From NCBI RefSeq assembly GCF_019635455.1, contig NZ_JAHBZJ010000012.1, positions 1 through 64,000 of the forward strand: 64,000 nucleotides of DNA. The letters are read 5' to 3'. Below, piece after piece: positions 41,986 through 50,121 of the stretch. The DNA is from Sphingomonas sp. (GTDB taxonomy: Bacteria; Pseudomonadota; Alphaproteobacteria; Sphingomonadales; Sphingomonadaceae). The translations under genes and the position numbers were made by a program. The first letter of the stretch is position 1; every line of letters starts with the position of its first letter. Below the pieces are notes generated by a model, which saw only the letters and a list, made by a program, of their open reading frames with translations, ran no database searches and had not been told where the DNA came from.

Positions 41986-43527
41986 TTATTCGGCGAGATC
42001 GACGGTCAGATAGCCGCCGACGCCACCCCGGCGCATCACATAGAGCAGCACCTGCTGCGCGCCCGACTTCTTGGCCGCCGCGACGGCGCTGTTGAACGCC
42101 TGGGGCGTCTCGACCGGCGCGCGGTTGACCGAGGTGATGACGAGGCCGCGCGCGACCTGTTTCTGCCCGGCATCGCTCGACGGATCGACGCCGACGACGA
42201 CCACGCCCTTGGTCGATGGATCGACGCCGACGGTGCGGGCGATCTGGGGCGTCAGCGCCGCGACGCTGATGCCGATCGACGCGGCGGCGCTCTGGGCGCC
42301 CTGCTGCTCGTCGCTGCCCTGCACGCCTTCATCGGCGTCGGGATCGAACCCGGCGAGCTGTTCGGGCGGGGGACGCGTGCCGACGGTCAGGCGGACGGTC
42401 ATCGACTTGCCGTCGCGAATCAGCTCGATCGGCACGGTGGTGCCGGGGCGCAGGCTGCCGGCCAGGTAGGACAAGGTGGTGTCGGGGGTGACGTCCTTGC
42501 CGTCCACCTTCACGATCACGTCGCCCTGCTTGATCCCGGCCTTGGCCGCGGCCTCGCCAGGTTCGACGCGGGCGATCAGTTCGCCCTTGCCCTTGGGAAC
42601 GCCGAACGACTTGGCGAGATCATCGGTCAGCGGCTGGATGCCGACGCCCAGATAGCCGCGCTCGACCTTGTCGCCCTTCATCAGCGTGTCGATGATCGGC
42701 TTCGCCTCGGTCGCGGGGATCGCGAAGCCGATGCCGACATTGCCGCCGGTGGGCGAGAGGATCTGCGAGTTGATGCCGATGACGTTGCCGTTCATGTCGA
42801 ACATCGGGCCGCCCGAATTGCCCCGGTTGATCGACGCGTCGGTCTGGATGAAGCGATCGAGCGGACCGCCCTGGCCGGTGACGCGGTGCATCGCCGAGAT
42901 GATGCCGGCGGTGACCGATCCGCCGAGGCCAAAGGGGTTGCCGATCGCGATCACCCAGTCGCCGACGCGCGAGCGGTCGGAATCGCCGAACTTCACGAAC
43001 GGCAGGCCCTTGCCCTCGATCTTCAGCACCGCGAGGTCCGAATCGGGATCGCGGCCGATCAGCTTTGCGGTATATTCGCGGCGATCGGCGAGCGTGACCT
43101 TGATCGATTCGACCACCGCGCCGCGCTGGCCCGCGGAAATCACATGGTTGTTGGTGACGACATAGCCGTCGGCCGAAATGATGAATCCCGATCCGAGCGA
43201 TTCGGCCTGGCGGGTGACCGGGCGGCCGCCGCCCTGCTGTCCGCCGAACATTTCGCCGAACGGCGTGCCGGCGAAGGGATTAGTCTGCACCTGGACGCGC
43301 TGGGTGGTCGAGATGTTGACGACCGCCGGCTGGAGCCGGGCGACCATGTCCGCAAAGCTCATCGGCGCGCCCGCGCGCGGCGCGGTGGCCGAAACGGCGC
43401 CGGGTTCGTTCTGGGCGGTCTGCGCGCCGGCAGGGTTCTGCATCACCAGCGCCGCGCTGGCGCCGCCGACGAGGAGAGCCGAAGTGATCGCATAGGCGTA
43501 GCGCACGGGTTTCTTTCCTTTGGTCAT
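41986..43527 (-). CDS. degP: DegP/HtrA-type periplasmic serine protease
   Basis: A 513-residue protease-chaperone. A signal-anchor-like N-terminus precedes the trypsin domain with H128 (TNNHVIS), D164 (DPDSDLAVLK) and S238 (GNSGGP). Two PDZ domains follow (GYLGVGIQPL and IGISVAALTPQIART). DegP degrades misfolded envelope proteins. It is third after hflK and hflC on the same strand, and a palindrome at 43563-43578 lies upstream, so it may also have its own promoter. Confidence 0.93.
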   Translation of the reverse strand: MTKGKKPVRYAYAITSALLVGGASAALVMQNPAGAQTAQNEPGAVSATAPRAGAPMSFADMVARLQPAVVNISTTQRVQVQTNPFAGTPFGEMFGGQQGGGRPVTRQAESLGSGFIISADGYVVTNNHVISAGQRGAVVESIKVTLADRREYTAKLIGRDPDSDLAVLKIEGKGLPFVKFGDSDRSRVGDWVIAIGNPFGLGGSVTAGIISAMHRVTGQGGPLDRFIQTDASINRGNSGGPMFDMNGNVIGINSQILSPTGGNVGIGFAIPATEAKPIIDTLMKGDKVERGYLGVGIQPLTDDLAKSFGVPKGKGELIARVEPGEAAAKAGIKQGDVIVKVDGKDVTPDTTLSYLAGSLRPGTTVPIELIRDGKSMTVRLTVGTRPPPEQLAGFDPDADEGVQGSDEQQGAQSAAASIGISVAALTPQIARTVGVDPSTKGVVVVGVDPSSDAGQKQVARGLVITSVNRAPVETPQAFNSAVAAAKKSGAQQVLLYVMRRGGVGGYLTVDLAE

Positions 43528-43562
43528 AAGGCCTTTGCTTGGCAGGAGGTCGATCAGGCTGC

Positions 43563-43578
43563 GTTTACTCGCGTAAAC
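43563..43578 (-). promoter_or_regulatory. Palindrome upstream of degP
   Basis: GTTTAC (43563-43568) and GTAAAC (43573-43578) form a perfect 6-bp inverted repeat with 4 bases between, 36 bases ahead of the degP start in an otherwise GC-rich gap of about 100 bases after hflC. It is a good operator candidate; a stress regulator is plausible but unidentified. Confidence 0.4.
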
Positions 43579-43635
43579 AAGCTGAACGGCGATTGAATAT
43601 GAACGAACCGACAGGCTTTGCGATCCTGTCCGGTT

Positions 43636-44499
43636 CTAACGGCTCCGTCCCCTGAATTCGCGAAGATAGTCGTTCTCGGGCGACAGGATGATCGACGTTT
43701 CGCCATTCGCGTCGCGCCCATTGCCCAGGAACGTCGCGCGATACGACTGCATCGCCCGCCAGAAATCATAGAATTGCGGATCCTTGTTGAACGAGGCCGC
43801 ATAGATTTCGGCGGCCTTCGCATCGGCATCGGCGCGGATGATCTGCGCATCCTTCTGGCCGTTGGCGCGGATCGTCGTCGCCTCCTGCTGCCGCGCGGTG
43901 GCCATGCGGTTCAGCGCCGATTCGAGCGGGCTGCCGCTCGGCAGGTCGGCATGCTTGATCCGCACATCGACGATCTGCACGCCATATTGGCTGGCATAGC
44001 GCTGAAGCCCGGCCTGGATATTGTCCATCACCTGGGTCCGTTCCGGACTGAGCAGCGCGGCGAACGGCCGTTTGCCCAGTTCGGCACGCAGCGCGGATCC
44101 GAACAGCGGGCCAAGCTGCGACGCGACCCGCGCCTCGCTGCCCGCGGTCACCACCATCTTCAACGGATCGACGACGCGGAAGCGGGCGAAGGCATCGACC
44201 TCAAGCCGCAGCTGATCGGTCGAGAGCACCGGCTGGTTTTCCAGGTCGATGTCGAGCACGCGCTTGTCCACCCACACGACACGCTGGAGGAACGGCACCT
44301 TGAACTTCAGCCCCGCATCGGTGGTGCGGCCGAACTGTTCGCCCGGCTTGTACGCGTTGATCGTGCGGACCGGCTTTTCGAGCTGGAGGATCACCGCCTG
44401 CTTGGTTTCCGGCACGATGAACGCGGTGCTCAGCAGCACGAACAGCGCCACCAGCACGACCCCGACCAGGATGACGGGGCGGGAAACAGCGCCGCTCAC
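43636..44499 (-). CDS. hflC: HflC, SPFH-domain protease modulator
   Basis: A 287-residue type II membrane protein with one N-terminal membrane span (PVILVGVVLVALFVLLSTAF) and an SPFH domain (VRTINAYKPGEQFGRTTDAG) followed by a helical region. HflC with HflK forms a large ring around FtsH and limits its action. The ATG overlaps the hflK stop (ATGA). The 108-base gap to degP suggests co-transcription with an option of separate control. Confidence 0.93.
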   Translation of the reverse strand: MSGAVSRPVILVGVVLVALFVLLSTAFIVPETKQAVILQLEKPVRTINAYKPGEQFGRTTDAGLKFKVPFLQRVVWVDKRVLDIDLENQPVLSTDQLRLEVDAFARFRVVDPLKMVVTAGSEARVASQLGPLFGSALRAELGKRPFAALLSPERTQVMDNIQAGLQRYASQYGVQIVDVRIKHADLPSGSPLESALNRMATARQQEATTIRANGQKDAQIIRADADAKAAEIYAASFNKDPQFYDFWRAMQSYRATFLGNGRDANGETSIILSPENDYLREFRGRSR

Positions 44500-45629
44500 T
44501 GGCCGCCTCCCTGTTGCTGGGCCGGCTGGGCCTGTTGCTGTCCCTGCTGGACCGACGGGTTGACGGTGGTGCCGCGCGCGGCGGGCAGCGGGATATAGGG
44601 GGTCACGCCCGGCGCCTCGATGATCGTCTTGTTCGATTTGGCCAGCACCGCCTCCATCGTTTCATAATAGATGCGGCGGCGGGTGACCTCCGGGGCGAGC
44701 TTGTACTGCTCATAGATCTTGTCGAACTGCGCGGCCTCACCCTGCGCCAGCGCGATGATCTGCTGGGCATAGGCGCGCGCCTGGTTGCGGGCGGCCTCGG
44801 CCTCCTGCTGGGCGGCGGTGACCTGCTTGAACGCCTCGTCCACCGCGGCGGGGGCGGTGGCGTTCTTGATCGATACGCCCTGCACGCGCACGCCGGCATT
44901 ATATTCGTCCAGGATCTGCTGCATCGACTGCTGTACCCGCGCCTCGATGACCGTGCGGCCCGGGCCGATCGCGTCGTTGAGCGTCACCCCCGCCAGCGCC
45001 GCGCGCATCGCGCTTTCCGCCGTGGCGCGCACCGTTTCCTCGGGCTTGGCGATCTGGAAGACATAATCCTCGGGATTGGAGATGTCCCAGCGGACCGAAT
45101 AGGCCAGATCGACGATGTTCTGATCCTGGGTCAGCATCAGATTCTCGCCCGATGCCGCCGGAAAATCCTCGTTCCGGATCTGTTGCACGTTGATCTTGCG
45201 CACGCTTTCCAGCGGCGCGGGAAGCGTCATCGCGATGCCGGGTTCGAGCGTCCGGCTGTATTTGCCCAGGAACGCGACCACGCCGCGCTGTTCGGGCGTG
45301 ATGACGTGAAAGCTGGTGAACGCGACCCACAGCAGTGCCAGCACGCCGACGCCGATCAGCACCAGCGTGCGCGACGGCATGCCGCCCGGAAAGCCGCCGC
45401 CACCGCCGCCGCCCTTGCGCGCGCGCTTCAGGAAATCGTCGAGGCTGGTGACGCCGCCCTTGCCCGGGCGCCTGCCCTCGGGCGGGAACGCCCAGGGGTT
45501 GCGCGGGCCGCCGCCATCGCCGCCGCCGCCGTCACCGTCGTTGCCGCCGCCTCCCCATGGGTTCTTCGGCCCCTTATTCTCATTCCACAGCACGCCAGCG
45601 CGTGCGATCCACCCGGTCAGGTTCACCAT
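44496..45629 (-). CDS. hflK: HflK, SPFH-domain protease modulator
   Basis: A 377-residue partner of HflC. The N-terminus is Gly/Asp/Pro-rich (GGGNDGDGGGGDGGGPRNPW), then one membrane span (LVLIGVGVLALLWVAFTSF), then the SPFH domain (VVAFLGKYSRTLEPGI) and a coiled region rich in Ala/Glu/Gln, with a Gln-rich tail. It is upstream of hflC and overlaps it by 4 bp. The complex resides in the inner membrane. Confidence 0.93.
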   Translation of the reverse strand: MVNLTGWIARAGVLWNENKGPKNPWGGGGNDGDGGGGDGGGPRNPWAFPPEGRRPGKGGVTSLDDFLKRARKGGGGGGGFPGGMPSRTLVLIGVGVLALLWVAFTSFHVITPEQRGVVAFLGKYSRTLEPGIAMTLPAPLESVRKINVQQIRNEDFPAASGENLMLTQDQNIVDLAYSVRWDISNPEDYVFQIAKPEETVRATAESAMRAALAGVTLNDAIGPGRTVIEARVQQSMQQILDEYNAGVRVQGVSIKNATAPAAVDEAFKQVTAAQQEAEAARNQARAYAQQIIALAQGEAAQFDKIYEQYKLAPEVTRRRIYYETMEAVLAKSNKTIIEAPGVTPYIPLPAARGTTVNPSVQQGQQQAQPAQQQGGGQ

Positions 45630-45700
45630 GCACGTCTTTATAGGGACGGTTGCGCGGATTTACAGTGGCAGCGCGCGAAACCCTGCCTATGTGCGCGTCC

Positions 45701-46666
45701 ATGACCGACAAAGCCGAACTCGACGCCCTGCTTGCCCCGATCGCCGCCGGTCGTGCGACGACCCGCGTGGAGGGGGAGCGGGCGAGCATCATCCTCGACG
45801 TGACCGGCCTGCCGCCGGCTGCGCAGGACGCGCTGGAGGCCGATGTGCGCGCCGCCGCGCGGGGCGTGGCCGGCATTGGCGAGGTGCGCGTTGCGCGCAC
45901 CGCCCAGCGGGTCGCCCGCCGGCTGATCGCGGTCGCGAGCGGCAAGGGCGGGGTGGGGAAATCGACCCTGTCCGCCAACCTGGCGATCGCGCTCGCCCGT
46001 GCGGGGCGCAAGGTGGGGCTGGTCGATGCCGATATCTACGGCCCGTCCCAGCCGCGGCTGATGGGGATTGAGGGGCGCAAGCCCGAGGCGCACGACCAGA
46101 AGCTGGTGCCGCTCGCGACGCGCCATGGCGTGCCGCTCCTGTCGATGGGCGGGCTGGTCGCGGACGGCCAGGCGATTGCCTGGCGCGGCCCGATGGCCGC
46201 CGGCGCGCTGACCCAGCTGGTCGATGCGAACTGGGGCGCGGCCGACACGCTGGTGCTCGACCTGCCCCCCGGAACCGGCGATGTTCAGCTGACGATGATC
46301 CAAAAACACCGGCCCGACGGCGCGGTGATCGTCTCGACCCCGCAGGATCTGGCGCTGATCGACGCCGCCCGCGCGATCGACCTGTTCCGCAAGGCGGGGG
46401 TGCCGATCATCGGGCTGGTCGAAAACATGGCCGGCTATGCCTGTCCCCATTGCGGCGAGGTGTCGGACCCGTTCGGCCAGGGCGGGGCAGAGGCGGCGGC
46501 GGCGCGGCTGGGCATCCCGTTCCTCGGCCGCATCCCGCTCGACATCGCGATCCGCACCGCGTCCGATGCCGGCGCGCCACCGGCCGCCGGGAACGGGCCG
46601 GAGGGCGCCGCGTTTGCTCCGGTGGCCGAACTGGTCGATAACTGGCTCAGAACGCAAGGAGGCTGA
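45701..46666 (+). CDS. Mrp/ApbC-type Fe-S cluster carrier ATPase
   Basis: A 321-residue P-loop protein. A short N-terminal MIP18-like domain precedes the deviant Walker A GKGGVGKST (81-89), the VDADIYGPSQPRLMG switch and the cluster-binding CPHC (ACPHCGEVSDPFG). These proteins carry Fe-S clusters to apoproteins. The start at 45701 (MTDKAELD) is chosen over ATG 45689 because of the family start; both are in frame. The next gene follows after 4 bases. Confidence 0.9.
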   Translation: MTDKAELDALLAPIAAGRATTRVEGERASIILDVTGLPPAAQDALEADVRAAARGVAGIGEVRVARTAQRVARRLIAVASGKGGVGKSTLSANLAIALARAGRKVGLVDADIYGPSQPRLMGIEGRKPEAHDQKLVPLATRHGVPLLSMGGLVADGQAIAWRGPMAAGALTQLVDANWGAADTLVLDLPPGTGDVQLTMIQKHRPDGAVIVSTPQDLALIDAARAIDLFRKAGVPIIGLVENMAGYACPHCGEVSDPFGQGGAEAAAARLGIPFLGRIPLDIAIRTASDAGAPPAAGNGPEGAAFAPVAELVDNWLRTQGG

Positions 46667-46670
46667 GGCG

Positions 46671-47111
46671 ATGCCGCTGACCCGCGACGACGAGATCAAG
46701 GCGCTGCTGGAGGGCGCGCGCACCATCGCGATGATCGGCGCATCCGACCGGCCCGATCGACCCAGCTATGGTGTGATGAAGCGGCTTCAGGATCACGGTT
46801 ATCGGGTGATCCCGGTCAATCCCCAGATCACCGGCGAACATGTCCATGGCGAATATGTGTTTCGCGAACTGGCGCAGATCGGCGAGCCGATCGACATCGT
46901 CGATATCTTTCGCCGGCCCCAGGCGGCGGGCGAGGCGGTCGATGCGGCGATCGCCGCCGGGGCGAAGGCGGTGTGGATGCAGCTGGGCGTGGTCAACGAG
47001 GCCGCGGCCGCGCGTGCGGAGGCGGCGGGGCTGAAGGTCGTCATGGATCGTTGCCCCGCGATCGACATCCCCCGGCTAGGCGTCGCCCCGATTCCCCAGG
47101 GCGAGGCGTAG
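46671..47111 (+). CDS. CoA-binding domain protein (YccU-like)
   Basis: A 146-residue protein with one Rossmann-type CoA-binding domain (TIAMIGASDRPDRPSYGVMKRLQ and YRVIPVNPQ). The conserved Cys near the end, VMDRCPAIDIPRLG, is typical of this small family. The RBS AAGGAGG lies 9 bases upstream, inside the last codons of the Mrp gene. Role unclear, perhaps a redox or CoA-linked regulator. Its 3' end overlaps the convergent class V PLP gene by 36 bp. Confidence 0.85.
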   Translation: MPLTRDDEIKALLEGARTIAMIGASDRPDRPSYGVMKRLQDHGYRVIPVNPQITGEHVHGEYVFRELAQIGEPIDIVDIFRRPQAAGEAVDAAIAAGAKAVWMQLGVVNEAAAARAEAAGLKVVMDRCPAIDIPRLGVAPIPQGEA

Positions 47112-48227
47112 CCGCTCGACATCGCGCGGATCGTGATAGAGGCCGATGCCGATGCGCAGCACGTCGCCGCGCACGTCGGTGACGATATCCTGCGCCATCA
47201 GCCGTGATTTCCACGCCGGGGCGTCGGGCGAACGCAGCGCGAGAAACCGCGCATGCGGCGCCCCGCCCGGATTGAGGAGGGTCGCGCCGGCCAGTTCGGT
47301 TTCGTCCAGCGCTGCGATCAGGCGCGCGCGCAGCGGCGCGACATGGGCGTTGATCGCGCCGGTGCTCAGCCCCGTATCGGCGAGCATGTCGCGCACCGCG
47401 ACGAAGCGGTACAGCCCCGACGGGTCGAACGTCGATCCCATGAAGCGCCGCGCGTCATCGGCATAGCCGATCCGGCCCGGCGGCGCCTCCAGCCCCTCGA
47501 ACTCGGCGTACCAGCCGGTGAATTCGGGACGGGGGCCAAATCCGGGCGGGCAGTGGAGGAAGGCGACGCCCTCTCCCGCCATCGCATATTTATATCCGCC
47601 GGCGGTGTAGAAGACGCGATCGGCGACCGCCGACAGGTCGCTCTCGATCGCCATGAACCCGTGATAGCCATCGATCACCACCCATGGCCCGTCCGGGCGC
47701 GCGAGCGCGGCCAGCTCGGCGAGGCCGGTGAAGACTGCCCCGGTCTCGAACATAACCTGGCTGACGAAGATCAGGTCATGATCGCCGCGCCGCGCCGCTT
47801 CGATGAACCGTGCGTCGAAATCGGGACCGGTCGGGACCGCGTCGAGCGTGATGCGGCCCGATTCGATCCACCGCTGCGCCTGCCGGCGAAAGCTGTGGAA
47901 CTCGCCGCTGCTCGCCAGGACGCGCAACGGCCGCTCCGCGCGCGCCGAGACGAGCCGGACGATCAGGTCATGGGTGTTGCCGGCGAAGACGATGCTGGCC
48001 GGATCGGGCAGGTGCAGTTCGGCGGCGACATGGCGTTGCGCGGCGGGCCAGATCTCGCCCATCACCCGGTCCCATTTTCGGTCCGCCAGGCGTGCCGCAT
48101 CGTCCCACGCCGCCTGGTGGCCGATCCACGATGCGTCGGGCCACAGATGGTGGCTGTGCGCGGCGAAGTGCAGCCGGTCCGGTGCGGCGGCGAGCGATCG
48201 CTGGAACAGATGTTTGTAGCTGGTCAT
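47076..48227 (-). CDS. Class V PLP enzyme, kynureninase-like
   Basis: A 383-residue fold-type I PLP enzyme. The PLP Asp is in VVIDGYHGFMAIES and the lysine in TAGGYKYAMAGEG, followed by FTGWYAEFEGLE and GSTFDPSGLYRF, an order seen in kynureninase. The N-terminus (LHFAAHSHHLWPD) departs from the usual YLDGNSLG start, so it is a divergent member. Just upstream lies tryptophan 2,3-dioxygenase on the opposite side of an 88-base gap, same strand, which supports a kynurenine role. A general cysteine desulfurase-like enzyme is the alternative. Confidence 0.75.
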   Translation of the reverse strand: MTSYKHLFQRSLAAAPDRLHFAAHSHHLWPDASWIGHQAAWDDAARLADRKWDRVMGEIWPAAQRHVAAELHLPDPASIVFAGNTHDLIVRLVSARAERPLRVLASSGEFHSFRRQAQRWIESGRITLDAVPTGPDFDARFIEAARRGDHDLIFVSQVMFETGAVFTGLAELAALARPDGPWVVIDGYHGFMAIESDLSAVADRVFYTAGGYKYAMAGEGVAFLHCPPGFGPRPEFTGWYAEFEGLEAPPGRIGYADDARRFMGSTFDPSGLYRFVAVRDMLADTGLSTGAINAHVAPLRARLIAALDETELAGATLLNPGGAPHARFLALRSPDAPAWKSRLMAQDIVTDVRGDVLRIGIGLYHDPRDVERLRLALGNRGDA

Positions 48228-48315
48228 GGGGTCGCTTTCGCAAGATCGGCACCCGCCACCCGGCGCCGCTCTTCATGGGCGGACGGGCAGGCGAGCGGGC
48301 CGGGACGGGAACCGG

Positions 48316-49080
48316 TCAAAGGAGCGTCCGCAGCGTCCAGAGTTCGGGAAAGGCGCGCTTGGCCAGCGTCTTTTCCAGATAGGGGACGCCTGGCGTGCCG
48401 CCGGTGCCGGGCTTCATCCCGATGACGCGGCTGACCGTCAGCACATGCTTGTGCCGCCAGGTCGCGAGCGCGTCGTCGATATCAACCAGCTTTTCCGCGA
48501 GCTGGTAGAGTTCCCACCAGCGATGCGGGTCGCGATAGACGCGCGCCCAGGCCGCCTCGACCTCCGCGCTGGGCCGATAGGGGGAGGCCCAGTCGCGCTG
48601 CGTCGCCGCCTCGGGCAGGTCGAATCCCGCGCGGGCCAGCGCCAGATTTGCCTCGTCCCACAGGCTGGGTCGGGCGGAATAGCCGTCGGTCAGCGGCCCC
48701 GGCACGCCGCCGCCGCGCAGGCCCAGCAGCGTCTCGACCGCGCGGAACTGGTCCGACTGGAACCCGCTGCTGGAGCCGAGCACGTCACGGAACCGGCTAT
48801 AGTCGCTGGGCGTCATCGTCGTCAGAATGTCCCAGCTGAGCGTCATTACCGCCTGGATGCGGCTGACCCGCGCCAGACCCTTATACGCCTCGACCAGCTG
48901 ATCGGTGCGGACCAGCGCCAATGCGGCCTCCAGCTCCGCGATCGTCTGCTTCAACCACAATTCCTTGGTCTGGTGGATGACGATGAACAACAGTTCGTCA
49001 TGCTCGTCCGAAATCGGATGCTGCGCCGACAGCAGCTGGTCCAGCGCCAGATAGCGGCCATAGGTCATCGGTTCGGTCAT
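48316..49080 (-). CDS. kynA: Tryptophan 2,3-dioxygenase
   Basis: A 254-residue heme enzyme opening the indole ring of tryptophan to N-formylkynurenine. The start MTEPMTYGRYLALDQLLSAQ, the block LLFIVIHQTKELWLKQ, SSSGFQSDQFRAVE and the heme-ligand HKHVLTVSRVIGMKPGTGGT are characteristic. It is followed after 88 bases by a kynureninase-like gene. No formamidase (kynB) is visible here. Confidence 0.95.
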   Translation of the reverse strand: MTEPMTYGRYLALDQLLSAQHPISDEHDELLFIVIHQTKELWLKQTIAELEAALALVRTDQLVEAYKGLARVSRIQAVMTLSWDILTTMTPSDYSRFRDVLGSSSGFQSDQFRAVETLLGLRGGGVPGPLTDGYSARPSLWDEANLALARAGFDLPEAATQRDWASPYRPSAEVEAAWARVYRDPHRWWELYQLAEKLVDIDDALATWRHKHVLTVSRVIGMKPGTGGTPGVPYLEKTLAKRAFPELWTLRTLL

Positions 49081-49227
49081 ACGGGCTTCCTGGGTCCGTC
49101 CTGTGGGGGCGTCGCCGGCGCGGGCCGCGACTGCCTGATGCCGATCGCCTCTACGCCCGCCGGCGCATGAGGGAAAGCGTCAGGACTTGGCGGTTGACCT
49201 CTCCCGCGCGCACGTCACTGTCGCGCG

Positions 49228-50034
49228 ATGCGAATGATCGGCGGCAGGGATTATTACGACGCGGGCGCGGCCTGGGGGCAGGACGAGAGCATCGTGTTTC
49301 TGCGCAATGGCGCGCGTGCGCTGTCCGATATCGACATGTTCGTCGAGATCGGCCTGCCCAGCACAAGCTGTGCCGGCGGGCTCGTCGCGCGCGATGCCTA
49401 TGGCGCGCGACCGGCGAGCGGCCGCTATCGTCCGTTGCGCGATCTCGCGATCGACGGCGTCGCCTATGGCCAGAAGGCGGGGCAGGTGCTGTTCTGCGGG
49501 ACGCTCTATCGCGGCCTGCGGCTCGCGCGCGAGGGCGGGGGAGCGCCGCGCTGGTTCTGGACCCACGCGGCCCTGGCGGCGTTCGCCGGGCAGCACGGCC
49601 TCGCGCTGCATGAGGGCGAAGCGTATGCCGGCACCGCGCGGGAGACGAGCAACGTCCGCCGGCAGGTGGTGGAATATCCGACCGTCGAACTGCCGCTGCG
49701 CGACTGGTTCGATCCCCTGTCGCTGGCCGGCCGCGCGCGCGAGGCGGTGGTTCGCGCCGGCATCACCATCGCCAGCCGCGATCCTGACGCGAAAGTTCCG
49801 CTCGGCCCGGAATATGCGCAATTGCCCTGGGCGGTCGATCAGCCCACCCTTGGCGCGATGGATTTCGCCAGGGCGGTCGATCCCTTCACCGCATATCAGG
49901 AAATCGCGATGTGGGTCGGCGGCGTGCTGCCGGCGCCGGCGCCCGGAACGGTGGACGTCACCGACAACCGGGTGAAGCTCGAAAAGGCCGGCTTTGACCA
50001 CCGCACCTCGTTCCGGCGCGGCAAGGGCGGATAG
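49228..50034 (+). CDS. Conserved hypothetical protein, phage-like family of unknown function
   Basis: A 268-residue soluble protein with an unusual set of blocks: IGGRDYYDAGAAWGQDESIVF at the start, IDMFVEIGLPSTSCAGG, and a C-terminal AYQEIAMWVGGVL followed by VKLEKAGFDHRTSFR. I recall similar proteins in phage and bacterial genomes without a known role. There is no signal peptide or membrane segment. It stands alone between kynA and the SLC13 permease. No function is proposed. Confidence 0.72.
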   Translation: MRMIGGRDYYDAGAAWGQDESIVFLRNGARALSDIDMFVEIGLPSTSCAGGLVARDAYGARPASGRYRPLRDLAIDGVAYGQKAGQVLFCGTLYRGLRLAREGGGAPRWFWTHAALAAFAGQHGLALHEGEAYAGTARETSNVRRQVVEYPTVELPLRDWFDPLSLAGRAREAVVRAGITIASRDPDAKVPLGPEYAQLPWAVDQPTLGAMDFARAVDPFTAYQEIAMWVGGVLPAPAPGTVDVTDNRVKLEKAGFDHRTSFRRGKGG

Positions 50035-50121
50035 CGCGGATCGATCGTCGCGGGGTGGCGCCGGGCCACGCGCCGACCCATAAGGGGCGGACGACCTTTG
50101 GCTCCCCCGTTCAGGATCGCG

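Noticed and set aside
40915-43596. 893-codon open frame on the plus strand
   Set aside because: It is opposite to the HerA-like and degP genes and has low-complexity shadow composition.
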